Translations under genes and position numbers: made by a program
Notes under the pieces: generated by a model
The model's database searches: none
Seen by the model: the letters and a program-made list of their open reading frames with translations, nothing else
Told to the model about the DNA's origin: nothing
Shown: piece after piece, positions 10,059 to 22,772 of the stretch
How the letters are laid out: the number at the start of each line of letters is the position of its first letter
Position numbering within the stretch: the first letter of the stretch is position 1
DNA from: Panaeolus papilionaceus
Lineage: Eukaryota > Basidiomycota > Agaricomycetes > Agaricales
Direction: 5' to 3'
Assembly: GCA_015501605.1 (NCBI GenBank)
Contig: JADNRZ010000010.1
Coordinates: forward strand, 558,001-622,000
Length of the DNA stretch: 64,000 nt

Positions 10059-11919
10059 TCAGCAGGTGCGGAGTAATCGCTGGATGGCCATAGAAAAAGT
10101 CGGGCAGAAAATTTGTCGTTTTACACGTCTCAATTCCTGGAGGGCATCAGGACGGGAAATAGCCACCTGTGGCTGAAGAGAGGGAGGCGGCGAAGGTTCA
10201 GTTGCCTGCTCCGACGTCGATAATTTGTCAAGACTCTCGCGACGCTCAAGCTTGGACTTTCTGGGTGAGTCTCCAATACTACGACGACTTGAAGAATTTC
10301 GACGACGCTTCTTCACCGACTTGCGCTTCTTCTCGGCCTCTTTGACTAACTGAGCCGTCTGTTCCGCTACTTGTCTCTCTTTCGCAGCCCTCTGTTTGGC
10401 TTCCTCTCCCAGACGCTTCTCCAAAGCCTACATACGCATATAAGTGAACACGGTTATTCAAAACCTTATGTCCGTTTTCATGAAAAGTGCACTCACTAAT
10501 CGATGGATCAGATTAGCTTCCGACCCTCGGACACGTATGTCACCTTCGATCCCAGACGAGGGGGTAAGTGGTTTCATGCCGCAGCCTATGTGGAACGGAT
10601 CAAAGCCCCTATCCTCGCTTTTGCGCGAGCGGCGGGAGCGAAGGCCCCCAAATCGAGGACTGGGTGGCTCATCTGAGAATTTCTGCACCAAAGGTCGTCC
10701 GTCGGGCTGACTGGGTAGGTCGAACATGGGTGTGAATGGCCTGGGAGGCTGCGAGAACTGGGTGGGTGCCGGGGCAAGGGTTGTTGTCATGGGTTGTTGC
10801 TGCTGCTGGTTTTGGATTTCCTGCTCGCGGATTTTTGCGAGCATGGTGAACCAGAAGTTGTACGCAGCGGCTTCATTTGGGTCGCTGAATTGTGGTACTT
10901 GGACGGGGGTGGGTTGTGAAATGAAGCTAAAGGGATTGGTGAAGGGTTGTTGCGGCTGGGACTGGGGTTGCGACTGGGCAGTCTGGCCCCATCCGAAAGC
11001 GTTGGTTGTGGAGTGGAATGCCTGGAATGGTTGGGTAAATTGCTGGGGTGGTGTCGCCTGGGTCTGCTAAGATGCCAGGTCATTCAAGTTATCAGCGATA
11101 AAGAATAGCTTTTGATCTCATTATTGTTCTCACCACCTGCGTGTCGTCGTCCATTTGGCAGTCGTCCATTTTCAGGAAGAATAATGATGGTCGGTATAAC
11201 TGTTGGAAAAGGCGTGTGTTTACGAGTGATGGTGATGATGGTGGTCGGGTGGCAGGAGGAGGTACTCGTGGTGGACTAGTGACAAGGCTAAAGTGCTGCC
11301 TCCAAGTCTCCTGCCCATGACCTGCATGAAGGGAAGCATCAGGATGTAATGCGGTCTGCGGCTGTGCCGAGACCCTGCATGATGCAATGGTATGGACAGC
11401 TGACTGTTCCTTCATTCTCACATCCTCCTCGACCATGGGAACATAATATTCCATATATGTCGACCACTCCTTATCGAGTCCTCCAGTAATACCCTCCATC
11501 TCTGTTCCATTTTCCTTCATTTCATCCTTCATTTCGATATCGGTACTATCGATTATTGGGCATACGCTGCTCTCGTCAAGCAGCAGACAATTCCAGTCGA
11601 TTTCATGGAATTCTGGCACCTGGAGACCAGCGACAAGCATTGGACTCCAGTGTTGTGAATCGTTGCTTCTGAATCCACCGTGTGATGGAAACAGTTCGAG
11701 AGACTCATGGTAGTCTGAAAGTCGTCTCGATGCAGACACTGCTTCTAGGACACTGTCGTCCTCTTTCAGTCCCGTAAACCCTGTGGGATCAAAGAGGGCA
11801 TTTCTTTCCTTCGAAACTACATTGGTCGTCGTGAAATTGAAGTCTGAAATAGCCCACTTCATGCTGACTTCGTCTCTTTGCCCAAATTTTGCGTTGTTAT
11901 CCAGTGAGTGAACATCCAT
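10059..11919 (-). CDS. Unrecognised Q/P-rich protein with basic C-terminus, ~574 aa
   Basis: Three exons on the minus strand: 11919-11134, 11066-10497 and 10427-10059, joining to 575 codons including stop. The first 262 residues are acidic/Ser-rich with no clear motif. Residues ~263-450 are rich in Q and P (PPQQFTQPFQAF, PQSQPQQPF) and include a possible helical segment AAAYNFWFTMLAKIREQEIQ before a Q run. The C-terminal ~125 residues start with a charged helix (LEKRLGEEAKQRAAKERQ) and a basic cluster KKRKSVKKRRRNSSSRR that could be a nuclear localisation signal. Composition suggests a nuclear regulator or scaffold, but no DNA-binding fold is visible. A possible 5' leader exon with a GTAAGT donor lies near 12012, and an acceptor-like TTAG directly precedes the ATG. 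Confidence 0.65.
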
Positions 11920-12655
11920 CTAATATGTTTTCGTTCAATTTAAGAGAGGTAGTTTATATTAAAGCCCAGAACAATTAGACTGTTGTAATTGTTCGGGGCG
12001 GTTTGACTTACCTTCGGCTAAAGGTAATGAAGTATTTAGAAATGTCTTGGGGCCTCTGTTGGACGTCTCTTAGGAGTCGGAACAATGAAACTTAAACTAC
12101 ACGGCATGCAGTTTCGAGGAGCAACATGGACTGCATTCTGTTCGCCATCGCCATTCGATACTGCCATCTTTACTTCATCTGACTGTACCTTCATAGGATG
12201 CAGATGTCGAGAAATGGTATGTATGACTCTTAATATTGCTTACCCGTGAGGTTCGTTATCTTTTTTGTAACTTTTGTAAAAATTCCTCTCATCTGGCTGG
12301 CTGAGCAATCAACGCAACCAACTCGTTCATCCAAACGCTATACTAATTGTTATCTTCCATCACCCTCACACAGCCACAACCTTATCCACCGTATCCACGC
12401 CGTACAAATGCAGATAAGAATTTCAATTGAGGACCATAAAAAAATACCAGTAGCTATGCACCTAGTAGTGCAAACAAATCAGAGGGATACGGTATCGAGC
12501 ATACATTTGTATAGACAAATCTCTAGTTAACTGCTAGGCATGTAAATGATATTGATATAAAGTAGAAAAGCTTTCAAGTCCCAAATAAACTAACAAACGA
12601 ATAAGCGTCTACAACGAGTCGGGCCAAAAAAAAAAGCGAAATTTGTCAACAAGCG
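11920..12655. other. Upstream leader region with possible uORF
   Basis: On the minus strand a donor GCCGAAG|GTAAGTC near 12012 pairs well with the TTAG just before the ATG at 11919, implying a spliced 5' leader. Upstream of that donor a 43-codon minus-strand frame (starts MAVSNGDGEQN, contains NCMPCSLSF) ends in TAA and would be an upstream ORF. The remainder to 12655 is the 3' flank of the ABC transporter and shows no gene. Confidence 0.4.
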
Positions 12656-15600
12656 TTACCAACACTTCCACCACCGCTTTCGTCCACCCTGGTCACTATC
12701 CTCCTCTCTTACATTATTCTCCCTAATCACCTTCAAAAACACACTTTCCAACGTCGCCTTCTCCACCGTATACTCAGAAAACTCGCCCCTTGTAGCCAGC
12801 GTATTAAAGAGCTTGCCCAACGAGTTCCCATCACCCGAATCGATTGGCACCTCGAAGCGCGTAGCTACGTCGTCGGCCATTCGAGAACCAGGAATAAGAG
12901 CCATGAGTGATCGCGCTTTGACGACTTCTTCTCGGTTGCGGCACGTAAAGTGAACCTCATACGTTGCGTATCGAGCGGAAAGAGACTGCGTGGTGCCGAC
13001 AGCTAATACAAAGGAATAAGGATGAGTCGCCCGTTCCAAGTCAAGATGAAAATCGACAGCGATACGTACCCAGCACCTTCTTCGCGAGGATACCCACGCT
13101 ATTCGCAAGTGCGGACGCTTCCTCCATCGAGTCTACATAGATCATCAGAAAAGGATCCAACACCTAACAAGAAGAGACTCACGAGTCGTAATAATAACCG
13201 CCTTCCCAACCGCAACCCTCCTCAACGTCTGCCACATATCCCTCTTCATCTTCGGATCAATGCCCGTCGAAAACTCATCAATCAATATCACCGACGGATT
13301 CCCAATCAATGCAATAGCAAGAGCCAGCTTCCTCTGATTGCCCCCCGAAAGCTTGCTCGCCAGCCGATCCGCGTATATGGAGAGTGAGGTGCCTTCCATG
13401 ATGCCTTGGACGCTTTCGTCTAGTTCAGGCCCCTTTTGCAGCCCCTTGAGACGACCGTAGACGATGAGGTGTTCTCGGACGGTGAGTTGAGAGTCGATAG
13501 CGGTGAATTGGGGGCATACGCCTAGTGATGAGCGCGCTACGCGAGGGTTGCTGATGACGGATGTGCCGTTGATAACGACGTCGCCAGAGTCAGGGAGAAC
13601 ATCGCCACCTAGCATACCGAGCGCATTAGCATACAGCCACAATCAATTAATTACATCGAGGAGAAGAAAGAACTTACGAATAATATTAAACGTCGTCGTC
13701 TTTCCCGCTCCATTCGGCCCCAACAGCGCAAACACCGTATCCTTCCCAACTCCCAAACTAACATCATCCACAACCTGGTTATCACCGTACCGCTTCGAGA
13801 CATTGAGTACCCTCAGCAAATCATCGGATTCCGCAACGGCTTTAGCAGCAGCATTCACGTCTTCTTTCGATGACGACGCAGTGCCGGTGCCCGAAGAGAC
13901 GCCGCTGCGTGCGGGACGACGATGACGGCGTGTACGAGATCCAGAGTCGGCCCAAACAAGTAGTGCGAAGAGAATGATGGAGTAGATGATCAAGTAAAGG
14001 ATGGGGCCACCATACCGCTTGATCGTCCCGAGCGAAGCTGTCGTTACGACCTCATTTCCGCTGCAACTCAAACCGAAAAGGTTGACTGCCACCAATCCAG
14101 CTCGAACCTACATGTTAACCAAATCAGTTAAATCTCCTGTGTTGCATCAAACTAAGACAATAAAAAGTCACTTACGACGCTTGCAACAGGTGCAGTGATA
14201 GAAGTGGTGAAATGAACGATGGTGATGAGTTTATTAGACTCCGTGGTTTTGCCATACGTAAGGATGAGCAAATACGATGCGAGGTAAAGCTGAGGAAAGG
14301 GGTTTCCAATAACTGATAAGCAGGCCATATGTGCAGGTAAAAAAGACCCAATACGCACAATGAAAATGATAAACTGATACCCCGCGCCTGTCGCGAATGC
14401 TGCAAGTGGGGACGAAACCATGAGAGAAACGCAATACGAGAACAACGCGCCCGTAATGCCGTAAAGAACGAGAACAACCCACTATTCATCCAAGACCACA
14501 TCAGCACAAACACCCTAGAAAGCCGATATGGATGCAAAAAAACTCACCAACAACCCAACCCCATGGAACTGATTCGACGCAGTCGCAAACACAATCGCAA
14601 TAATCGTAGACAAAATAACCACAGATATCGTATCGAACATAAGATGGCCGAGCCACATCCCAATGGGATCTGTCAGCCCATTCGAGAGCTGCATGGCTTG
14701 GACGGACGTTATGCGTTCTTTCGAGACGTAGAGAGAGTAGAAGGCAGGGTAGACGGCCTATACACATCGAGAGAGGGAGGGGGGAGTTGTCAGCAATGAA
14801 AGGCTCGATGAACCTAATGTTTGTTAATTACCATAAACGCTCCAAAGAACACCATCCATCTCAACGAAACCAGCGTGCCCGCCGCCACAGGCGGGAACGT
14901 CGCATAATTCGCCCTAATCAACGTCGGCGTCCTCTCGCCATTTCCACTCGAATTCAACGCCCGATTATACAACACATTCGTCGCCAAATTCAGCATACTC
15001 GCACCCTTAAGCCCAGGCGGACTCGCTTCCCATGCAATGAGCGTTTCGCCCGTGTTAAAATCAAACGAAAGACCTCCGATGGAGAGGTTCCTGTAATTCT
15101 TATCGAACAAATCCATGAACGCTTGCTTGTTATTCACGTCCGTCGTGCGGAATAGGTCAGTACTGCTTCCCAGAGTTTCGATCACACCTGGTGGGGTTTG
15201 AACGATGCGCGAGGAAGGTCCGAAGGTGAATGGGATGAGCGGGGACACGACAGAGCCAGGAAGGTACAGAGGGATGCTGGTCGTGTTCCTGAACCGCACA
15301 ACGCACGACTGCTGTCGGCCTTTGATCAGCGCTAGAGGGATACAGGCACCACACACCGCGACGAGGATAGTGAGAAGGGGTGTGAGCCAGCTACGTCGGG
15401 CGATCATGAACCGCTTGTGGAAGATAGTGAACGCCTGCTTGAACGGCGAGACGGGTCGTCCAGTTGGAAGCTCCAACGTACGATCGGGTTTCTCTGCTAG
15501 CGCCGCGGCTGAGATAGAAGGCTCAGAAGACGAAGTCTTGTCCAACTCCGCGTCGTTCTTGGCCATCAAATCGAGGAAAATATCCTCAATCGTCGTTCCC

Positions 15601-18411
15601 AAGATATCATACGAAACGATATTATACGTCGTCTTCTCCGCATCGAGCAGCTCCAAAACCTGACGAATCACATCCATATCCTTGGTTCGCAGATAATACG
15701 AAAGCTGGAACGCAGAAGGGACGGAGACCTGCGTCCTCGGAGCGAGTTCTTTGATCCGTTCGAAGAGCTCGTCTTGCAGATTAGGGTCCGTCTTCTCTTC
15801 ATCAACGGCGGTTTTGAATGTTACTTGGATGGTGTATCCTTCACCGAGGTCGCGTTTCAAGCTCACAGGCGAGCCGGATGCGACGACCTTTCCTGGTGCG
15901 GCGAGGATGGCGATGTGATCCGCTAGGAGATCGGCTTCATCGAGGAACTAAGAAGAACAATCAGAATAGCTTCGCTGATTAAGATGAATCATGTCCTACA
16001 TGAGTGGTGAAGACAATGCTTCTGTCATCACGGAAAGCAGTGAGTGTCTTCCACAATGCGCGCCTACTGAGAGGATCAACGCCGGATGTACATTCATCGA
16101 CAAGAACGACTAAAGATACCAAAAGGTTAATTACATTAAAATTCGAAACATATCCCAAAAAACTCACTTCTAGAACCTCCCAAAAGCCCAATCGCAAGCT
16201 GCAGCTTCCTCTTCTGCCCACCCGACATCGTCGCAGCATTCGCATGAATCTTCTTCTCCAAATCACAATCCTTCAAAAGTTGCTCCAAATCCTCATCAGC
16301 CTCGGAATTCTCAGACCACTTGACAGCCTTCCACACCCGGAGCGTTTGCAAACACGTTAGATCATTGAACAACACGTTCTTCTGCGGCACAATTCCAAGG
16401 GTGCCTCGAGGGGGACTATACCTTCCTCCCTCAAAGGTAACACTCCCAGAAGTAAGCTGCGACAACCCAGCGATGACAGAGAGGGACGTCGACTTTCCAG
16501 CACCGTTTGAACCGAGCAAGACGAAGATACCTGTCTTGGGAATATCGAGGCTGAGGTTCGATACAGCCGTGACGTCGTGTTTGGAGCTGAATCGGGACAT
16601 TTTGTACGTCTTGGTGAGATTGCGGATCGAAACGGCCATGCCGTCTGCGACCTGCGGAACAGGGTCGACGAGTGAGCCTCGTTGCCAGAACCATCGGCGT
16701 TTGGGCTTTTGGGATGGGACTCGAATGTTGTACATGCGTCGCTCCCAGAGGACTGCGAGATAGGGCCAAAGGAATACATCGATCTGGACGGGAGTGTGAG
16801 TTTGCAAGTAAACGTAGTTCTGAAGAAGGCTTCTTACCACAGCCGCAATCAACAGGGGGAGAACAACAACTCCAGAGTCGGGGTCCTTTTCGAGGACATT
16901 TGTCGGTATCTGGTGATTCTCGAAACCTGAGATACCCCTCAGAGCGAAGATGTAGAATGAAGGAGGGAAAAGCAGTGAGAAGATAACGAGGGTCCCTGTC
17001 CTCGACGACTTGATTACGACACCCAAAATTGCAAACACGACTCCTAAGAATGTCGTGACTACGGCAGCGAGCTGCGGACTCTTGCCGAACGGTGCAGCAA
17101 CGAAGAACGACCAACTCGCGAGCGAAAGTCCGAGGAGGATGTGTAGAATAACGATCAGGCCTGCGCTGCTTGCTTCGAAGATGCGGAATTTCCAGGTAAG
17201 TGCGACGACAATCCACGCAGGCAAGTATGTCAAGGATATGCCAATGTGCCAAGACCTATACAAGAATTAGCAACACTGATAAGTATCATATGCCGACCTC
17301 CGAGTTTCCACCGCTACGTACAATATTCTCGCAGAGTCGAGTAATCCCATGGCCCGCATGTGCTCCGTAATCAACATTGCACGTTCGCCAGTTACTGCGC
17401 CGGGGAGTTGATAGGCAATACCAATGAATGCAATGAACCTAAGGAAATTGTTAGAATAACGACGAAAAAATGACATGTATCCCTGAACTCACAGTCCAAT
17501 AGCGACGAGATCACGGATACCCCTGATGTAACCTTGCAAAAGTTAGCAACTGGATACGTATGTGAGAGGAAAACCGCAGCATACTGAGACGGATACTAGT
17601 GAGCTGTTCTTCGTTTGTCTCTTGAGAATACGGCCACTCCATGGGCGTTTGGGGTTGTACTCCTGTTTGAAGCTCGATGATGGCCTTGCATGTTGGTTAG
17701 CTACACGCATTGAACACGAACAAGGCGAGAGATACCTTATCAATAGCCCATTGCAGGGGGAAAATACGCTCCTCAAAATCACTGGTGTGCTTCACAACGT
17801 CAATGGACGACAAACCCGCATCTGCAAAGATGGTATAGTTGACTGCACGACCTGAGCTATTGCTGCCAGGTATATCATAGAACGCGAGGGCAGCAAAGCA
17901 TTCTGAGAAGAAGTTGAAGTTCTGAGGACATGTTTTGGGTATATCTGCTGGATTGTCGAGTTTTCTGACTGCTGCGAGCTGGTGAGGGGCAAAGTTTGAA
18001 GTTATATGGTCAATGATAGCCTGAGGTGTCGGGTTGCTGGACCCATTTGTTCCATCTGCCCAAATAAGTGAGGTTGAGGCGTCGAATTGACGTTCTAGGG
18101 AGTAAATTGAAATAGGAGAACCGATGCCGTACTGAATGTTGATCGATGACCGTCAACATAAAAACCAACTCTAAAAGGTTAAGCTCACATTATTTAATCG
18201 GTTCAAGAAGACCTGAGCTGTAGCGAGGAAGGCACCATATAGAATTGGCAAGAGAAAAGCTCGTAAAATCGATATCTAAATAAAATGAAATAAAAATGAC
18301 ATTAAATTCCAGCTGGCAATTAAGACGATGACTTACCACTGGTCGTTTAGATAGCACTATCCAGTTCTTCCATATCAAAGAACGAAACTGCAGCCAAAAG
18401 AGGTTGGCCAT
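12656..18411 (-). CDS. ABCA-type full ABC transporter (two TMD-NBD halves)
   Basis: Starts at 18411 (MANLFWLQFRSLIWKNWIVL, the cytosolic start and first helix typical of ABCA proteins) and ends at 12656. About 15 short introns; I estimate roughly 1,600 residues. After the first helix comes a large extracellular loop (about 17700-18150), then a cluster of helices, then NBD1 with Walker A GSNGAGKST (near 16491-16518), signature MSGGQKRK (near 16211-16228) and Walker B VLVDECTSGVD (near 16085-16115). The second half repeats this plan: extracellular loop near 14850-15400, helices to ~13970, NBD2 Walker A GPNGAGKTT (near 13700-13728), signature LSGGNQRK (13331-13354) and Walker B ILIDEFSTGID (13262-13290). 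The TTHFLDEAD/TTHSMEEA H-loops are intact, so both sites look catalytic. ABCA proteins move lipids; the substrate here is unknown. Confidence 0.92.
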
Positions 18412-18731
18412 GGGTATAGAATAGGGGTATGGTGGTCAGATTATACTGCAAGTATCATGCCCGACAGATTTCAAAGGAATGGAATGGGTTCAAAGATGAG
18501 AAACGAGTGTGCTGTGCTGCGCTGTTAAGACTTATGAGAAAGGAAACACGGGTTACACGGATATTTTTACGATCTTTGTCCGTCTTACAAAGACAAGGAC
18601 AACAGCATCGGCTCGGCATTCCCTTGGTAAAATGTCTATATATAGGGTGTTTTAGTATAAATTCTAATTTAACCTAAATATCTGCCTATTTCGTACATAG
18701 ATCTTTGTCAAATTCTCATGGGGGTTATAAA
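18412..18731. other. Short intergenic region with TATATATAG
   Basis: Upstream of the ABCA gene, the minus strand carries CCCTATATATAGAC at about 18632-18650, a candidate TATA box about 225 nt before the ATG. The other edge is the 3' flank of the MFS gene. Nothing else seen. Confidence 0.35.
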
Positions 18732-21263
18732 TTACAGCGTATATAGAAACCCAGGAGTCCCTTCGATTGGTTGTGCCAATCTCCCCTCTCGACTCCGTTT
18801 GTTTTGCATATGCATGTACAGCGTCATTATAACCACAATGACCATCGCAAAAACTTGGGACGCGATAGTCGTGATCAACCCTGGAAGCTCGTTTAATGAC
18901 CCGCAACAGATCATCATTGAACATAGAGCTTACCTGAAAGATATCTCGGATAATCCGCAGACCGAAAAATATTGGCAGCAATCACAGCTCCTATTGAAGC
19001 AAAAGAGAGCGTGATGGCCGTAACAACCGACCTAGAGAATTATAACATGAACAATTGGCAAATAAACACATTGAGACACGACGAACCTTTTGCTATGCGA
19101 AACCACATTGTTCATGGTGTACGCAACAAGACTAGGACCACTGCCCACATTCCCCGCATTCGTTAAAAAGGCGCCTAAAAATTCAAACCATCATGTCATT
19201 ATTCATGCACCAAGACGGTTAAAATCACTTACCGAAGTACCTGACGGCATTCTGTTTCGCAAACGCAGTAAGAGCGAGCCCAACGATGCAAATCATAGAG
19301 CCGCCGATCATAAAACTCGACCTGTGTCTATACTTGTCCGAATAGTATGATATCACTAGGGACACAATGATGGTGGGGCCATAGGGCGGCACGCTCTAGA
19401 ATATAATTCAATTTATTTACAAGTAGAACGCAGAAGAACGCACTCACTAAAAGAAGAGCATGCGTCCTCGACCATCCCATACCCGTCAAAATAATCGGGA
19501 GGAAAAAAATCTGCGCGTCTGTCATCCAGATCCACCGTGAGCAAAAACGCGAAGCGAGGTAAATTAGCGCTCACATGCAGGCATCGATTGGAGGGCAAAC
19601 AAAAAGCCTAGATATCCACGCCTTTGATAAGTCACAACATATCGAGTATACATTCGAATTATTACATAAATTACTCACCAAAAACCCACACCTTCCAATC
19701 GCTCAAATGGACCTTGATCTTCGCCCACGAAATAACATCAGGCAACGCATCCCCTCTATCTTCGTTGATTCGCTTGAGCACGAAGTCCGTTTGTTCTCTT
19801 GTAAGAAAGCGGTTTCGGTCAGGAAACTCTGGGATGAAGAAGTAGATGGCTGCAGAAAGCAGAATTGTGATCAGGGCTTCTATGATCTAGACGAGGATTT
19901 GGTTGCATAAAGGTTTTGACGATGAATTCGAGAGGAAATATCCTACGAAAATCCATCTCCAGCCAGCAAGACCCCCTTTTCCATCCAACAAACTCAGCAC
20001 ATACGCGAAAAGAGGGGCGAGTCCTGATGCTGTCGACGATAGCTGCGTGAACAGAGTGACACTAGTAGTAACCAGTGTTTAATTTTAACCATACTAAGCA
20101 AGGGAGTTGTATCAATATCATACCGTTTCTGAACCTCATAGCGCTTGTACCTATCCACACCTTCGTTCAACCCTACCCCAACTATCAAAACTAAAAAAGA
20201 AACTCACCATGTCGAGATCAGAAAAAACAAGGCAGGGCTGAACGGTGCCTAACCAATCATCAGTACAAATGCAAATACGATCATGGGTGGAGCAGGGTCA
20301 ATACAACCATGCTCATATACGGAGCCAGGGTCGAACAATAGGAATAGAGTATAACAGCACTGAAACCATACCTGGAATATACCCGACAGCACGCGACACG
20401 CTGCGTAGCCCGCCCATGACTTCACGAACCCTGCGCAGAGCGAAACGACGCCCCATGCGAGCATGACGAATGAGAGGAGGTTGCGCACGCCGAGGCGGCG
20501 CAGGATGAGGCTGCCGGGGAGTTGACTGCGAGTGGTGGCGGGTTGAAATGAAAAGGCGACGGAGGAAATGATTGGAACAATATTAAAAGCGGAAGGCGAG
20601 GTAAGGTATGTGGGCGCAAAGTTGAGTCGGGTTGATTAATATTGGGTTCCGAATAAGAGCTGATTGAATGAAGTACGCACAGCAGGATATAAGGCACGAA
20701 ATAGATGAACGTCACGATGTTGTATCGTTCACCCTCGTTCAAAGCCTAGTTAGTAGAATCGCAGCATGCAATGTCAATATTAATAATGAAATGAAGTAGT
20801 AGTTAGCATTTCCAATACTAGAACTTGAATGAAGGGCGAACCAAATCAACGCCCATTCCTGCTGTGTACGCCCCACCAGGCGTCATCCTGTCGATCAAGC
20901 AGAAGGAGTAGGAGAGGACGCAGATAGGGATGATGCACCAGTCAATGTACCGCCTGTGCTCGAGTATGAGTATGAGTTCGAGTTCGTTCGAGGATTTGCA
21001 TGGGAGGATGTCGTGCATGAACAGTCGAGGCATGATTGATAGGCAACCAAGTAAGAATTGGGGAAGTGGAGAGGTAGCACAACTCACAGCGTCTTCTTCT
21101 CAAACGCAGCATCATACAAGCACGATTCACTCGCATCGACAGACCGCGACTCCGATTCAGCTTTCAACGAATCCTTCGATACCTGTACATCGTCTTCGAT
21201 CTTCAACTTCAAATCGTGGTCGCGGTCATAAGTCTGAGCCTTCACTGGCAAGGTCGTGGACAT
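18732..21263 (-). CDS. MFS transporter, allantoate permease (Dal5-like, ACS) family
   Basis: Begins at 21263 (MSTTLPVKAQTYDRD) with an acidic cytosolic N-terminus ending AAFEKKTL, then RYIDWCIIPICVLSYSFCLIDR, the first helix with the DR typical of this family. About a dozen exons keep phase throughout. They include LPGSLILRRLGVRN, YKRYEVQKR, the IPEFPDRNRFLT linker, FLPIILTGMGWSR, ISYYSDKYRHRS, GNVGSGPSLVAYTMNNVVSH and the terminal PIEGTPGFLYTL at 18732. I found no frameshift or stop, so the gene appears intact. Family members are proton-coupled carriers of allantoate, nicotinate, biotin and other organic anions at the plasma membrane; the substrate cannot be told. Its closest relative in the window is the gene at 36414-38643. 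Confidence 0.88.
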
Positions 21264-21347
21264 GCAGGCGACGTAAGGCGAACTTCCAACGTGGGGGAGG
21301 GAGGTAATGATGAGCCACCAGAAACGACAGCAAGTACAGATGCTCCA

Positions 21348-21357
21348 CTTTTATATA
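21348..21357 (-). promoter_or_regulatory. Candidate TATA box of the minus-strand MFS gene
   Basis: The minus strand reads TATATAAAAG about 85 nt before the ATG at 21263, a normal distance for a fungal TATA element with a short leader. Confidence 0.5.
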
Positions 21358-22772
21358 ACTCCCTCCCTCCCTTCAAACACCAGTCCCTACATACATACAT
21401 AATTAACCGCAAAAGTAAGTATCGCGGCAGCGCAGGGTTCAAGTAAATTTCGCAGTCAGGGGTATCACCCAGGCCAACCCCCACCCGGGAAATTCAAGTA
21501 AAACGTCACGGTCGACCGGTCCATGGTGTTCTCGATTGGCTTTTGGGTATGATTTGGGTTTCCTTTCGTGGTAAAAATTGGGATGTCCTTTGTGATGGGC
21601 CGCTTTTACTGTTTTGGAGGAGTCAAAGTCTCGAGGTGCGTCGTCCAGCAGAACCAACCTTTTACTTAGCCTCGAACGAGCTTCGACTCGTAAATATATT
21701 GAGTGTATGTTTATCCCACGACACGACGATCTCCATTGCTGCTAGATATGCATCTCCACCATACCAATCGCCCCCATGATCACTGACACTCCGGCCAATT
21801 GAAAAATATAAGTATGCAGATACACACGATACCGCCACCGACGACACTTGATCTCACTTGATTGGCTACCAAATAGGTGACAGGTTTGTCTATTGTAATG
21901 ATGTACATTTTAAAATAGCCCGAAGTTGGCCAAAATGTTGTATCAATTTCACCCGCTAGCCTCCAGTCCAAGCGTCGTCGTCTAACAATCCACCTTCAGT
22001 TACACATGTGGATCAACACCAAATAATCGATAGGACTTAAATATCAAGGCTCGACTCCGATACGGAGGGGCAACAGGACCCCGCTCCTCTTTCTGCCCCA
22101 CACCAATCATGGCAGTCAATTCACCAAACGTCAAGTCATTCCTTTATACTGTCCAAAACAGGCCAGACCCCGGGATCGTAACTGCATATCATGCCATATG
22201 ACATCGAGCCTTCAACAAACACTTGATGATGAAACATGCAGGTCCACTCACTCGTGTTAACTCTCTTACTTGTATCTGTGTAAGCACGTGGGAGATGCCG
22301 ACGAAGAGTCTCTGCGCAGACTCTTGTCCATGTTGTCGATTGTGGGCGCTGACGGGCAGCACATACATACATCCCAACCCTTTCAGATCGTAGTCATTGA
22401 CTCGTATCTCGGACCTCCTCGATACTGCATTGCCCTATTTGGAAACAGAACCGCGCCATGCGACTGACCCCAAACCAAAGGTGTCATTCAATGGGCCTGA
22501 GTGAGTTAGTTGATAGTGGGTGCATCGAACCGAGGTTCTTCAAGTTCAAGCGTTCCTCACGAAGGGTCGCAGCGAGATTTGGATGTGCAAATACGTAGCC
22601 AAGGACGATTTTTTGACCCTTCGTCCAGCTTGCCTATCAAGTTATCTGATTATCGAAGGCGTGTCATCACTCGAGATATTTTTAGGGGTTGCAAGCCAAA
22701 GAAACCATGTTCATTTTGGGGCGATGCGCTATGGTACATGTATATGTACATTTGGATTATTTATACAGCTAT
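21358..22772. other. Intergenic region, no gene supported
   Basis: Promoter side of the MFS gene and 3' side of the subtilase. Short frames on both strands lack family-like sequence or splice support. No RNA gene recognised. Confidence 0.4.

Noticed and set aside
10586..11083. Plus- and minus-strand alternative frames in the Q/P-rich gene
   Set aside because: They are complements or shifts of the glutamine/proline-rich exon.
16431..17252. 273-codon minus-strand frame overlapping the ABCA transporter
   Set aside because: It is an out-of-frame shadow of the NBD1/TMD1 coding exon; composition is Arg/Ser/Pro-rich with no motif, while the other frame has Walker motifs.
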